Part shown: piece after piece, positions 55,328 through 64,000 of the stretch
Position numbering within the stretch: position 1 is the first letter of the stretch
Layout: each line of letters starts with the position of its first letter
Assembly: GCF_014518315.1 (NCBI RefSeq)
Contig: NZ_JACVEL010000003.1
Coordinates: 310,001-374,000, forward strand
From: Taishania pollutisoli
Lineage (GTDB): Bacteria > Bacteroidota > Bacteroidia > Flavobacteriales_D > Crocinitomicaceae
Direction: 5' to 3'
DNA: 64,000 bases
Notes under the pieces: generated by a model
What the model was told of the DNA's origin: nothing
The model's database searches: none
The model's input: the letters and a program-made list of their open reading frames with translations, nothing else
Made by a program: the position numbers and the translations under genes

Positions 55328-55933
55328 TCAGATCGTATCTTTCGTTTTCTCCATCATATTGGCAAGAAAATCACGTGCCCGGAATAACTGGGCTTTTACC
55401 GTCCCTAAAGGAAGGTTCAGTTCCTCGGCAATTTCTTCATAGCTCAACTCTTCGAAATACCGTTTTTCTACCAACTCACGGTAACGGGGTTTCAACCGGG
55501 AAACCAGCAAGCGCATGTGCTTGACTTTTTGATCGTGTACAATGGATTCCTCAGGATTGAGTACATCAGCACGTGCGTCATGGTAAATGACATCCCCGTC
55601 ATCGGATACAAATCCGGTATCCATGGAGGTAACATAAATACGTTTCTTGCGAATAAAGTCAATGCAATTGTTGGAAGCGATCTTGAACAACCAGGTGCTG
55701 AATGCATAACTTGGAGAATACTGCTCCAACCGGCTGAATGCTTTCCCGAATGCTTCAATCGTCAAATCTTCGGCATCGTCCACATTCTTCACCATTTTGT
55801 GCATCATGAAATAAATGGAATCACGATAGCGCGACATCAATTCGGCATAGGCTCCCTGATCTCCGCACAAAGCGGATTCCACCAATGTCAGGTCCTGCTT
55901 GCCTTTGTCTGATAAATGTTCCGTTTCTACCAT
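55328..55933 (-). CDS. ECF RNA polymerase sigma factor
   Basis: A 201-residue ECF sigma factor. Region 2: RDSIYFMMHKMVKNVDDAED, then FSTWLFKIASNNCIDFIRKK. Region 4: LSYEEIAEELNLPLGTVKAQ, then FRARDFLANMM. No anti-sigma gene is next to it; instead the upstream gene is a glycosyltransferase, whose stop overlaps this start by 7 bases. It is independent from the sigma factor at 21522-22052 and not closely similar. Confidence 0.93.
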   Translation of the reverse strand: MVETEHLSDKGKQDLTLVESALCGDQGAYAELMSRYRDSIYFMMHKMVKNVDDAEDLTIEAFGKAFSRLEQYSPSYAFSTWLFKIASNNCIDFIRKKRIYVTSMDTGFVSDDGDVIYHDARADVLNPEESIVHDQKVKHMRLLVSRLKPRYRELVEKRYFEELSYEEIAEELNLPLGTVKAQLFRARDFLANMMEKTKDTI

Positions 55934-57063
55934 TTATTGGTTGTTTTCGCTTCGCCGGTATAATACATGATCGGGAGGCCGATTGCGTATAGCAAGTCAT
56001 TAAAGGGGAAGAAGGCAACAAATGATTTTTCTTTTAACCGCAAGAAACATTTGCCCTGAATCCACCACTTCAACGCCAAAATGGCTCCGAAAATGATCAG
56101 TGTTAACCAACGAAAATCTTCATTAAACAACAAAGTAATGAAAGAAATGTACATCAATAACAGGGTCATCGGATAGATTCCTAACAATGTTTTTTTAATA
56201 ACTTGATAGTTAGGAGACGTTGTATAGTGACGGGCTTTCTGTCTGTACCAGGATGCCCATGTTTTTTCTGCCGGAGAATACATGTAACTGTCCTCTGAAA
56301 GAACAATGCTGTAGTTGCGCTTTCTGGCTGCTTCCTGAATAAACAAATCATCATCACCAGAGGCAATGGAATAGTGCGATTTGAACCCGTTTGCCTGCTC
56401 AAAAGCACTTTTTGTATACGCTAAGTTCCGCCCGACACCCATGTAGGGCATTCTGGCCAGTGCAAAGGAAAGATAATTGACTGCAATCCATGCTGTATCG
56501 TAGCGGATAACCTTGTTTAAGAATCCTTTTTCCGGTGTGTACGGGCCATATCCCAGTACAATTTTCTTTTGCTCATTGAATGTCTGACCGATTGCCCTCA
56601 GCCAATTCGCCGAACCAGGCTTGCAATCGGCATCTGTCATTACCAGGTGCTCATAGTTGGCTGCTTTGATTCCAATGCTCAATGACAATTTCTTCCCGGG
56701 ACGGATGTGCTTGTTTCGTTCAACGACCGTAAAACGGAGGTTTTTAAACTGCTGTTGATACGCTTCCAGGATGTGCTTTGACTCGTCAATTGATTGATTG
56801 ACAACGACGATTACTTCAAATTCAGGGTAATTCTGACTTAGGATGAAGGGCAGGTTTTCATAAATATTATCCGCTTCGTTGCGTGCGGCAATAATAACCG
56901 ATAGAGGAGGAAGTTCGGAGGCTTGTTGTCGTTTCTTCGGGTTAAAAAAAGCAAGTTTCCGGTAAAAAATAAGAACGTATAACAATTGCATAAACACCAT
57001 TCCGCCAAACAGATAAAACAATAGCGACCAGCCACCCCAACCAAAATCCGGAATAATATTCAT
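55927..57063 (-). CDS. Membrane-associated glycosyltransferase family 2
   Basis: A 378-residue GT2 enzyme. An N-terminal transmembrane helix (LLFYLFGGMVFMQLLYVLIF) is followed by the GT-A domain: PPLSVIIAARNEADNIYENL, the DAD metal motif in VMTDADCKPGS, and a WASWYRQKARHY segment that resembles the QxxRW acceptor motif. The C-terminal two to three helices (LLLMYISFITLLF, LTLIIFGAILALKWW, PFNDLLYAIGLPIMYY) anchor it. It probably transfers sugar to an envelope lipid or polysaccharide. Coupled to the ECF sigma gene downstream. Confidence 0.88.
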   Translation of the reverse strand: MNIIPDFGWGGWSLLFYLFGGMVFMQLLYVLIFYRKLAFFNPKKRQQASELPPLSVIIAARNEADNIYENLPFILSQNYPEFEVIVVVNQSIDESKHILEAYQQQFKNLRFTVVERNKHIRPGKKLSLSIGIKAANYEHLVMTDADCKPGSANWLRAIGQTFNEQKKIVLGYGPYTPEKGFLNKVIRYDTAWIAVNYLSFALARMPYMGVGRNLAYTKSAFEQANGFKSHYSIASGDDDLFIQEAARKRNYSIVLSEDSYMYSPAEKTWASWYRQKARHYTTSPNYQVIKKTLLGIYPMTLLLMYISFITLLFNEDFRWLTLIIFGAILALKWWIQGKCFLRLKEKSFVAFFPFNDLLYAIGLPIMYYTGEAKTTNKW

Positions 57064-57140
57064 TTATCAAACTTTACTGCAAAGATGCCAAGCTAATCGA
57101 AATAGCCTTATCTTTACGTCCGTTATTTTTCAACAATGTT

Positions 57141-58271
57141 ATGCACTTTGAATTAATTCATTCGGACGAGAAAACAAAAGCAAGGGCAGGAAAGTTCCAC
57201 ACCGACCACGGAGTCATTGAGACACCGATCTTTATGCCGGTCGGTACTGCCGGAACAGTGAAGGGGGTTCACCAGCATGAATTAAACGAGGATATCCAGG
57301 CGCAGATTATCCTGGGCAACACCTATCATCTGTACCTTCGTCCGGGACTGGACGTGATTGAAGGTGCCGGGGGATTGCACAAGTTCAACGGCTGGAGTAA
57401 ACCGATTCTAACGGATAGCGGAGGATACCAGGTGTATTCCCTGGCCGGATCGCGTAAAATAAAGGAAGAAGGAGTAAGGTTTCAATCACACATCAACGGA
57501 AGTTACCATTTCTTTACTCCGGAAGGTGTGATGGACATTCAGCGGACGATCGGAGCAGATATCATTATGGCATTTGATGAGTGTACACCTTATCCGTGCG
57601 ATTACAATTATGCTAAAAAATCCATGCACATGACCCACCGCTGGTTGCAGCGCTGTATGACGCGATTCAATGAAACAGACCCGAAATACGGTTATCAGCA
57701 GGCATTGTTTCCTATTGTACAGGGAAGTACCTATAAAGATTTGAGAACGGAATCAGCCGAAACAATTGCCTCGCACAATGCTGTCGGAAATGCTATCGGA
57801 GGATTATCTGTAGGGGAACCGGATGAAGATCTGTATGGAATGACCGATCTGGTTTGTTCCATTTTGCCGAAAGATAAACCACGTTACCTGATGGGAGTGG
57901 GGACACCGCAGAACTTGTTGGAATGCATCGCGCTGGGAGTGGACATGTTTGATTGTGTGATGCCGACCCGGAATGCGCGTCATGGATTGTTGTTTACCTC
58001 CGAAGGAACCATCAACATCAAAAATGAGAAATGGGAAAAGGATTATTCCCCGTTGGACGAAAACGGAACGTCTTACGTCGATACATTCTACACCAAAGCG
58101 TATGTGCGGCACCTGATCAAAGCAAATGAATTGCTGGGTGCGCAAATCGCATCCATTCACAACCTGGCATTTTATTTGTCACTGGTGAAAGAAGCAAGAA
58201 AGCAGATTCTGAATGGTACATTCGCTACATGGAAAGATCAAATGATTCCAAAACTGGGTAGAAGACTTTAA
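57141..58271 (+). CDS. tgt: tRNA-guanine transglycosylase (queuine/preQ1)
   Basis: A 376-residue enzyme that exchanges G34 for the queuosine precursor. Motifs ILTDSGGYQVYSLAGSRKI (active-site Asp region), IMAFDECTPYPCDYNYAKKS, and MGVGTPQNLLECIALGVDMFDCVMPTRNARHG are all in place. The C-terminal zinc site is odd: the usual CxCxxC is replaced by SPLDENGTSYVDTFYTKAYV, while the downstream SIHNLAFY keeps the His. As far as I recall, Bacteroidetes Tgt commonly lacks these Cys. The next gene starts 7 bases later. Confidence 0.96.
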   Translation: MHFELIHSDEKTKARAGKFHTDHGVIETPIFMPVGTAGTVKGVHQHELNEDIQAQIILGNTYHLYLRPGLDVIEGAGGLHKFNGWSKPILTDSGGYQVYSLAGSRKIKEEGVRFQSHINGSYHFFTPEGVMDIQRTIGADIIMAFDECTPYPCDYNYAKKSMHMTHRWLQRCMTRFNETDPKYGYQQALFPIVQGSTYKDLRTESAETIASHNAVGNAIGGLSVGEPDEDLYGMTDLVCSILPKDKPRYLMGVGTPQNLLECIALGVDMFDCVMPTRNARHGLLFTSEGTINIKNEKWEKDYSPLDENGTSYVDTFYTKAYVRHLIKANELLGAQIASIHNLAFYLSLVKEARKQILNGTFATWKDQMIPKLGRRL

Positions 58272-58278
58272 TACAAAT

Positions 58279-59355
58279 ATGCTTAAAATCCTCGATAAAT
58301 ATATCATCCGTAAGTTCTTGACGACTTTCTTCTTCATGTTGGGAATCATCATGTTGCTGGCAATGGTATTTGATTTATCGGATCGCCTGGGTGAATTTTT
58401 GTCAAATAAAGCACCGTTTTCCGAAATCGTCTTTACGTACTACCTGAACTTTATTTTGCTGTACGGGAACTCATTTTCCTTTATGATTGTCTTTATCTCC
58501 GTCATTTGGTTTACAGCAAAAATGGCCCAGGATACGGAGATTATCCCGATCTGGAACAGTGGAAAACCATTCTCAAGATTCATCCGTCCATATATGATCG
58601 GCGCGACAATCCTGGTGATCATCAGCTTATTCATCAACCACATCATTCTGCCTGCTTCGAATAAAGGCCGGTTGGACTTTGAAGATAAATACTACCGGAA
58701 TGCATTGAGTGTTTCCAACTATTTTGCAGATTTTCCGGGAAACCAGACAGTGCAGTTTGGAAGCTATACGTCGGAAGAAAACGTTGTGCAGCAATTTATC
58801 CTGCAACGTTACAATAAGAACAATACCTTATCTTATATCCTGGTAGCACGAACAGCCGAAAATAAAGACGGTACGAATAAATGGGTGTTGAAAGACTATT
58901 ACGAGCGGTATGTTGGTTATCCGAAAGATAAAATCACGGAGGGAAAACAAAAGGATACAACGTTTGTATTTAAGATCAGTGAAATGGCGGCGCGTGATAA
59001 TATTTCCTCTGCTATGAAATCCGGTGACCTGAAAAAATTCATTGAACGCGAACGCTCCAAAGGTTCCGGAAAAATCCCCCTTTATGAGTTGGAATTGTAT
59101 CAACGGACAGCAAACCCGTTTGCAACCTACGTGTTGACAATCATCGGAATTGCCGTTTCCAGCCAGAAAAAACGAGGAGGGATAGGTGTAAACATTGCCA
59201 TTGGACTTGCCATTGTACTGGTGTATGTATTCGCCATGAAGATAATGGCTGTTGCGGCTGAAAACGTCGGTTTTCCTGCAATCATCGCTTCCTGGATCCC
59301 GAATATTTTGTTTGGATTGGTGGCTGTTGTGATGTATCGATTCGCTCAGAAGTAA
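58279..59355 (+). CDS. LptF/LptG-family (YjgP/YjgQ) permease
   Basis: A 358-residue inner-membrane permease of the lipopolysaccharide transport family. KYIIRKFLTTFFFMLGIIML opens it, with six membrane helices in two groups of three flanking a periplasmic jellyroll domain of about 150 residues. FATYVLTIIGIAVSSQKKRG is the conserved re-entry motif. LptF and LptG form LptB2FG with the ATPase LptB to extract LPS. It is co-transcribed with tgt (7-base gap). Whether it corresponds to LptF or LptG cannot be told. Confidence 0.9.
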   Translation: MLKILDKYIIRKFLTTFFFMLGIIMLLAMVFDLSDRLGEFLSNKAPFSEIVFTYYLNFILLYGNSFSFMIVFISVIWFTAKMAQDTEIIPIWNSGKPFSRFIRPYMIGATILVIISLFINHIILPASNKGRLDFEDKYYRNALSVSNYFADFPGNQTVQFGSYTSEENVVQQFILQRYNKNNTLSYILVARTAENKDGTNKWVLKDYYERYVGYPKDKITEGKQKDTTFVFKISEMAARDNISSAMKSGDLKKFIERERSKGSGKIPLYELELYQRTANPFATYVLTIIGIAVSSQKKRGGIGVNIAIGLAIVLVYVFAMKIMAVAAENVGFPAIIASWIPNILFGLVAVVMYRFAQK

Positions 59356-59501
59356 GTATTTATTTTTTTGTATATAACACTTTTTCAACTTGTTACAATC
59401 TTTCTTGTTAATAAAAACTAAAATATTTTTAATGGCTGTTGCTTTTTATTAAAAAATGTTTCTCTATCTTCGTCACATAAATTTTAAAAACTATTACAAT
59501 T

Positions 59502-59912
59502 ATGTCAGAAAATCAAAACGGAACAGCTGTTCAAGGAAAAGGGTTGGGGGTAACAGGATTTGTCCTCGCATTAGTAACGCTGGTATTGGCTAGCTGGATG
59601 GCTGTTATGGCTGCTGCTTCTATCGCTTTAGGAGGAAGCGGATGGATCATGTATTTATGGTTAGTTCTTGCTATTGCCAGTGTTGTTTTATCAGTAATGG
59701 GAATGGTTAAATTGGGTAAAACAGGAGGTAAAAAAGGATTGGCTATCGCTGGAATGGTGATCGGTATCGTATCTACTGTTTATTCAATTATTTTAGTTCT
59801 TGGACTTAACGCTGCTGCTGCTATTTCCGATCAATACGGTGAAGAGTTGAGAAAAGAGTTAAACAACATTGATTGGGAACAAGAATTGAATGATGAGTTG
59901 AACAACAACTAA
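59502..59912 (+). CDS. DUF4190-like small membrane protein
   Basis: A 136-residue protein with about three to four membrane helices (GVTGFVLALVTLVLASWMAV, IMYLWLVLAIASVVLSVMGM, GLAIAGMVIGIVSTVYSIIL). The KLGKTGGKKGLAIAGMVIG segment is typical of DUF4190-type proteins. Ends in an acidic Asn-rich tail. Function unknown. It is followed by a hairpin terminator. Confidence 0.7.
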   Translation: MSENQNGTAVQGKGLGVTGFVLALVTLVLASWMAVMAAASIALGGSGWIMYLWLVLAIASVVLSVMGMVKLGKTGGKKGLAIAGMVIGIVSTVYSIILVLGLNAAAAISDQYGEELRKELNNIDWEQELNDELNNN

Positions 59913-59933
59913 TCAAAATCATACATTGTTTTT

Positions 59934-59966
59934 AAAACCCTCCTGTAAAGAGGGTTTTATTTTTTA
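59934..59966 (+). terminator. Terminator after the DUF4190-like gene
   Basis: AAAACCCTC (59934-59942) pairs with GAGGGTTTT (59950-59958), 9-bp stem, 7-base loop, followed by ATTTTTTAT. Confidence 0.85.
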
Positions 59967-59989
59967 TATTAACCTTTAAAACATAAACT

Positions 59990-60487
59990 ATGTACTCTAC
60001 TAGTAGCCCTATGGATTTTTTAGCGGTAGGGATAGGATTTTTCCTGTTCTACATGATTTTTATCTGTGGAATTTTTGTCGCATTTGCTTTGTATTACAAA
60101 ACGATTATTGATACCATGTCATTGGTGCGTCCTGAAAACAGATTAACAGGAACGGGAAACATCATGTTAAACATCATTCCGTTCTTTAATATGGCTTATG
60201 GATTTATTGTTTATCCCAAGATTTGTGATTCGATCAAACAGGAATACAGCGAACTGGGCTTGCAACCGGACGGAGATTTCGGAAAGGGATTGGCAATTAC
60301 ACTACAGGCACTTTCGCTGACGATGATGATTCCTTTTATCAATTTTCTGACATCCATCGGATGTCTGGTGATCTGGATCATTCTATGGGCGAAACTAAGC
60401 GGATATAAAACAGAGCTTCAAAAACACAACGGAGCGAGTTTTAATGAAAAACCAACATTGACTGCATCGACAGATTTGCTGGATTAA
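59990..60487 (+). CDS. Unknown multi-pass membrane protein
   Basis: A 165-residue protein with about four hydrophobic segments (FLAVGIGFFLFYMIFICGIF, NIMLNIIPFFNMAYGFIVYP, LTMMIPFINFLTSIGCLVIW). No known domain recognised. It lies between two terminators, so it is probably a single-gene unit. It could work with its small membrane neighbour upstream, but there is no sequence evidence for that. Confidence 0.65.
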   Translation: MYSTSSPMDFLAVGIGFFLFYMIFICGIFVAFALYYKTIIDTMSLVRPENRLTGTGNIMLNIIPFFNMAYGFIVYPKICDSIKQEYSELGLQPDGDFGKGLAITLQALSLTMMIPFINFLTSIGCLVIWIILWAKLSGYKTELQKHNGASFNEKPTLTASTDLLD

Positions 60488-60507
60488 TCCCCGTATAGAA
60501 AACTGAA

Positions 60508-60540
60508 GAAGGCTGTCCGTCCAGACAGCCTTCCTTTTTT
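60508..60540 (+). terminator. Rho-independent terminator
   Basis: GAAGGCTGTC (60508-60517) and GACAGCCTTC (60524-60533) form a 10-bp stem with CGTCCA loop, followed by CTTTTTT. Ends the membrane-protein gene; tpx converges from the right. Confidence 0.9.
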
Positions 60541-60549
60541 AGTTAATTT

Positions 60550-61047
60550 TCACAATGCCTTTAAAACGGCATCGTAGTCGGGTTCATTGACAATATCATC
60601 AACCAATTCCGTATAGACAACTTCTCCTTTTTCGTTCAACGCAACAATTGACCGGGCCAGTAACCCTTTTAACGGGCCGTCAACCATCTGTACTTCGTAA
60701 TTGCTTCCGAATACGCCTCCGTCAAAGTCGGATAGTGTTTCCACATTGGAAATCCCCTCCGCACCACAGAAGCGCCCGTTGGCAAAAGGTAAATCTTTTG
60801 AAACGCACAAAACAATGGTATTTTCAAGATCGGATGCTTTCTGATTAAATGTACGAACAGACGTCGCACAAACACCTGTGTCGATGCTCGGGAAAATGTT
60901 CAGTACTACTTTCTTTCCTGCATAGTCGCTCAGCGAAGCGCGGGATAAATCATTTTTTACCAATGTAAAGTCAGGAGCTTTTTGCCCCACTTTCGGTAAA
61001 CTCCCGTTTGTATGAATTGGATTTCCTTTAAATTTTAATTCTGACAT
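60550..61047 (-). CDS. tpx: Thiol peroxidase
   Basis: A 165-residue Tpx-type peroxiredoxin. The peroxidatic Cys60 is in [10 protein letters not shown] and the resolving Cys94 in RFCGAEG, the usual two-Cys atypical pair. [20 protein letters not shown] is the usual start. It reduces hydroperoxides using thioredoxin. It is monocistronic; the convergent terminator lies 10 bases beyond its stop. Confidence 0.96.
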   Translation of the reverse strand: MSELKFKGNPIHTNGSLPKVGQKAPDFTLVKNDLSRASLSDYAGKKVVLNIFPSIDTGVCATSVRTFNQKASDLENTIVLCVSKDLPFANGRFCGAEGISNVETLSDFDGGVFGSNYEVQMVDGPLKGLLARSIVALNEKGEVVYTELVDDIVNEPDYDAVLKAL

Positions 61048-61135
61048 GACGATAACAATTTATAAATTCCTTTTCTCAAAGTTACGACTTTCTGATCTTC
61101 GGGAGTAAAAATTATGCTTTTTTATCGCAGATGAT

Positions 61136-63385
61136 TTAACGCAATTCCATTGTGACGATCAATCGTACATTTTCGGTCTGTCCCGCTACGGGAATATAAA
61201 TCGTTTTTACCGTGTGACCGATAAATCCATCTGTGTTGAGCTCCAGTTTTACCGTTGTTTTTTCGTTGGGTTGCAATGTCGTTTTTCCAACGGAAACAGT
61301 CGTATAGCTGTTCGGAGTCGTTTCCGGGTTCAATTCCACCGATTTTTCCGATGTATTCTTCAGTTCGTATTCTGCTGTTATTTTTTCCCCGGACTTCAGT
61401 ACACCAGCATTGAAAACAGGTTTTGCAACCGAGATCGGGAACACTTCCTGTTTGTCGATGTATGAAACACTTTGAATTTCTATTTTTCGTTCTGCCGCCG
61501 CTGCCCTGGAATATACCGAGTTTTTGGTATCGTTCGGGTTGTCGCTGATCAACTGATTGGCATTGTATTCTCCAAACGGAATGTACTCAAAAATAACACG
61601 TCCGTTGTTGGGAGCTGTGCCGTTAATATACGGAATGAAAACACCTCCTTCATATTCCCGCAGATGATTGATGAGAGAAGAAATTCTACGCTTGGTAAGG
61701 TTCACATTGTAATCCGTTTTTGCCAGTGGAGAGGCAAACCCCCGAACCGCGATTTTTATACGTGCCCCTTTTTGTAATTCTTCCAGTAATAAATCCCGGA
61801 ATAAAAACAAATCCTTCACTCCCTGATCGACATGTTCGGTAAAGAAATTCTCAATGTCTTCTTTTGCTTCTTCTGCCTTATCAGGTGCCAGACCAACCGC
61901 ATATTCTTTTTGATAGCGCGGGAGCATCTCTGTGTATTCATTATACGTTGTCATATAATTCAGCGGTGTGATTGTGTCCCATGATTTCGGGTTGGGTACG
62001 TCATTGTGAAAATACAGGGTAACCGGTAATCGCTTATTGAGTTCCTCCAATGTTTCTTTCGGTGTCGGAGGAGGCGTTTTTTCAGGCGGATAAATAGCAA
62101 AAATATCGCTGCAGCAGGTTATATTCTTGCTGTACAAGACTCCGATTCGGTTACTGGTTACATAGCTGGTGTCGTTTCGGTGAAAGTAATACAAATCATT
62201 TGCAGGGCTATTGACAGGTTGACCGGCATTTTGAGCTTCCTGGAACTGACCGCCTTTAAATTCGGAATAAAAGACATCGTATCCGCCAAATCCTTCGTTC
62301 CAGGAGCTGGAAAAATACAATCGTTGCTGTGCATCATCCCAAAACGGAGTTACCTCGTTGTCGATTGAATTCAATGATTTGATGGAGCGGACTTTTCCAA
62401 ATTGGTTACCATTGGTAATGGTGGTATAAAATAAATCCAGTCCTCCCTTTGTTTCTTTTGCCTGATCAGAGCAGAAGAATAAAACTTCCTGTCCGTCCAG
62501 CTTCCCGATTGCCGGCATGGTTGTGTTCGCTCCGGGAACATTGATAATTTCCCCAAGCGTATCAATTAGTCCCCACGTTCCATTGTGGTATTTGGCAACC
62601 AGCAGTTTGCATTGATAGCTTACTCCGTTGACATCTTCACAGGAACTGAAATACAACCGTTTTCCGTCCAGTGATAATGCCCCGTTTCCGGAGTTGCGGT
62701 TTTCATTGTAAAAAACATCCCATCTTTCCGAAGGAAGGTACCTTCCGTCATCTATTTTTGACCGGAAAATGTTGGTTGTATAATGTTTTTCATACACTTC
62801 TTCCTGTTCACTGATGGAGTCGGCACGCAGGGAGGAAAAGACCAGTTGCCCGTCTACAAATCCATGTCCGAATTCCGAATTTTTGGTATTGACCGTTTCA
62901 GGTAGCCGGATTAAATCCCCCTTTTCATAGATGTCCGACATGGATTTGGCCCAGAGCGTAGATTCTAACTCTTGTTTGGACTTGAGGTAGAGATAATCCT
63001 TTTTGTCCTTGCTGTATTTCTTTTTTGCCCGTTTAAATGTCTCAATCGCGGCATCGTACTTTCCGTTTTGTTTTTGCATCAGCCCCAACTGAAGTAAACT
63101 GTATGGATATATGGCTCCCAGTTCACGATCGTATACTTTGGCGTAGTAGTATTCCGCTTTCCGGTAATCTTTGTAGGCTCGGTGTGCTTCTGCAACTTTC
63201 CACAAAATATCTATCGTCGTTGAATCAATCTCCATTGCTTTGGAATAGTACTCCAATGCATAGAAGTAATCTCCTTTCTGGTATTGCTCATCTGCAAACT
63301 TGAGGTACTTTGTCAGCATATTTTGTCCATGAGACGCGGATACGGACCAACCAAAGAAGAAGAGTATCAAATATAATCGGGACAT
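61136..63385 (-). CDS. TPR/PD40/OmpA-like/DUF1573 envelope protein (PorE-like)
   Basis: A 749-residue exported protein. The signal peptide (LYLILFFFGWSVSASHGQN) is followed by TPR units at about 25-125 (KFADEQYQKGDYFYALEYYS, YRKAEYYYAKVYDRELGAIY). PD40 beta-propeller blades span about 160-430 (LSLDGKRLYFSSCEDVNG, WDDAQQRLYFSSSWNEGFGG). An OmpA-like peptidoglycan-binding region is at about 530-610 (RIKIAVRGFASPLAKTDYNV), and a final DUF1573-like Ig domain is at about 660-749. The first three are the architecture of PorE-type T9SS envelope anchors; the extra C-terminal Ig domain is unusual. It overlaps the PorP gene by 19 bases. Confidence 0.85.
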   Translation of the reverse strand: MSRLYLILFFFGWSVSASHGQNMLTKYLKFADEQYQKGDYFYALEYYSKAMEIDSTTIDILWKVAEAHRAYKDYRKAEYYYAKVYDRELGAIYPYSLLQLGLMQKQNGKYDAAIETFKRAKKKYSKDKKDYLYLKSKQELESTLWAKSMSDIYEKGDLIRLPETVNTKNSEFGHGFVDGQLVFSSLRADSISEQEEVYEKHYTTNIFRSKIDDGRYLPSERWDVFYNENRNSGNGALSLDGKRLYFSSCEDVNGVSYQCKLLVAKYHNGTWGLIDTLGEIINVPGANTTMPAIGKLDGQEVLFFCSDQAKETKGGLDLFYTTITNGNQFGKVRSIKSLNSIDNEVTPFWDDAQQRLYFSSSWNEGFGGYDVFYSEFKGGQFQEAQNAGQPVNSPANDLYYFHRNDTSYVTSNRIGVLYSKNITCCSDIFAIYPPEKTPPPTPKETLEELNKRLPVTLYFHNDVPNPKSWDTITPLNYMTTYNEYTEMLPRYQKEYAVGLAPDKAEEAKEDIENFFTEHVDQGVKDLFLFRDLLLEELQKGARIKIAVRGFASPLAKTDYNVNLTKRRISSLINHLREYEGGVFIPYINGTAPNNGRVIFEYIPFGEYNANQLISDNPNDTKNSVYSRAAAAERKIEIQSVSYIDKQEVFPISVAKPVFNAGVLKSGEKITAEYELKNTSEKSVELNPETTPNSYTTVSVGKTTLQPNEKTTVKLELNTDGFIGHTVKTIYIPVAGQTENVRLIVTMELR

Positions 63386-64000
63386 ATTCGGTGTACGATT
63401 TTTTTAGGTTTAAAACGAACTAAAATGTAACGGACGGCAATCTCAAATCCTCCACGCGCGCGACTGGCTTTTGTCAACGTTGAAAAATTCATGTCGTAAC
63501 TCAACCCGACAAACCATTGCTGATAGTCCATTCCCACAGTCAGGTAGGCTGCATCAATGGTTCTGTACCAAACGCCGGCATAAACAGCTCTGTATTTTGA
63601 CAACCGGTTGATCAAAGTATATTTGACGGAAGAGCCGAAAATAATTTCGCGGTACTTCCCTTGCAAACTCACCTGTACACTCGGAATAATATCCCAGTCA
63701 AAGCCCAGAGGGTAATACAGGCGGGCAGAAATGTTGGTGCGCATGTCACGCGGAATTTTTTGTCCGAAGAATCCCTGGTCCGGCCGGTTGATGTTGAATA
63801 AAGCGACTCCTGCTTCCAGGGTTTTTCGTTTTCCGATCAGGTATTGATAGGTGATTCCCGCTCCGGCGCTGAAATTCGTTCGTTTGTCATTGGTATATAG
63901 CTCATTGTTGGATAACCCGCCATCGTAATATTGGCCGTTGTATTGATTCCCGAATTTGAATGCGTCCCAATTCACTTGCCGGTGATTCATCCCAATGTTA
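63367..64000 (-). CDS. PorP/SprF-family T9SS outer-membrane protein, cut by window end
   Basis: The visible C-terminal 211 residues are a PorP/SprF beta-barrel: FSAGAGITYQYLIGKRKTLE, GVALFNINRPDQGFFG, INRLSKYRAVYAGVWYRTID, WFVGLSYDMNFSTL, ending RGGFEIAVRYIL. No stop codon occurs between its ATG at 63990 and the window edge, and the preceding codons (NIG) stay in frame, so the true start lies outside. PorP/SprF proteins help type IX substrates leave or attach at the outer membrane and often sit before an OmpA/PD40 gene, as here. Confidence 0.92.
   Translation of the reverse strand, partial: NIGMNHRQVNWDAFKFGNQYNGQYYDGGLSNNELYTNDKRTNFSAGAGITYQYLIGKRKTLEAGVALFNINRPDQGFFGQKIPRDMRTNISARLYYPLGFDWDIIPSVQVSLQGKYREIIFGSSVKYTLINRLSKYRAVYAGVWYRTIDAAYLTVGMDYQQWFVGLSYDMNFSTLTKASRARGGFEIAVRYILVRFKPKKIVHRICPDYI

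Overview
The window looks like the chromosome of a gliding-type Bacteroidetes, most likely Flavobacteriales (a Crocinitomicaceae/Fluviicola-like lineage is my guess from protein flavour, not tested). The reasons are several type IX secretion (T9SS) parts and cargo (SprE/PorW, PorP/SprF, type A and type B sorting domains, a choice-of-anchor L protein), paired ECF sigma/anti-sigma genes with DUF4252 lipoproteins, and many promoters of the Bacteroidetes TAnnTTTG type just upstream of starts.

Layout. (1) Positions 1 to about 16,590 are an accessory defence island, all on the + strand. It opens with the 3' end of a prokaryotic viperin (antiviral radical SAM enzyme). Next come a small XRE regulator, a PLD-like/SNF2 helicase, a DUF4391 protein, a type III N6-adenine methyltransferase (Mod), an AlbA_2/Schlafen-type ATP-binding regulator flanked by TAAGCAAG repeats, and a type III Res subunit. 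The island ends with an McrBC pair, a third PD-(D/E)xK-like gene and a small orphan ORF. Its right end is marked by two direct repeats and a 47-base 3' fragment of tRNA-Phe(GAA) lacking D arm and 5' acceptor strand, followed by what looks like the original tRNA terminator. This is the expected structure of an island integrated into tRNA-Phe, with the intact tRNA and integrase predicted left of the window.

(2) Positions 17,000-36,500 are core genome: AhpD-like protein, urocanate hydratase, an ECF sigma/anti-sigma/DUF4252 cluster, an SDR, an M42 peptidase, a rhomboid protease, a SixA-like phosphatase, MetG, a YgiQ-type radical SAM protein, ribonucleotide reductase nrdB-nrdA, ComF and an FAD oxidoreductase.

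(3) Positions 36,500-64,000 hold a large T9SS-exported adhesin-like protein, an M23 peptidase, UvrC, Cmk, methylmalonyl-CoA epimerase, a T9SS type A protein, a nitronate monooxygenase and M16 peptidase pair, YebC, SprE, bactofilin, membrane proteins, TruA, RsmG, a second ECF sigma factor with a glycosyltransferase, Tgt, an LptF/G-type permease, Tpx, and an OmpA/TPR/PD40 protein in operon with PorP/SprF (cut by the window end).

The most interesting part is the island. It layers nucleotide-analogue immunity (viperin), restriction of unmodified DNA (type III Mod/Res with three unusual partners) and restriction of modified DNA (McrBC plus a third nuclease-like protein). The helicase/DUF4391/Mod/AlbA_2/Res arrangement matches no named defence system that I can identify with confidence.
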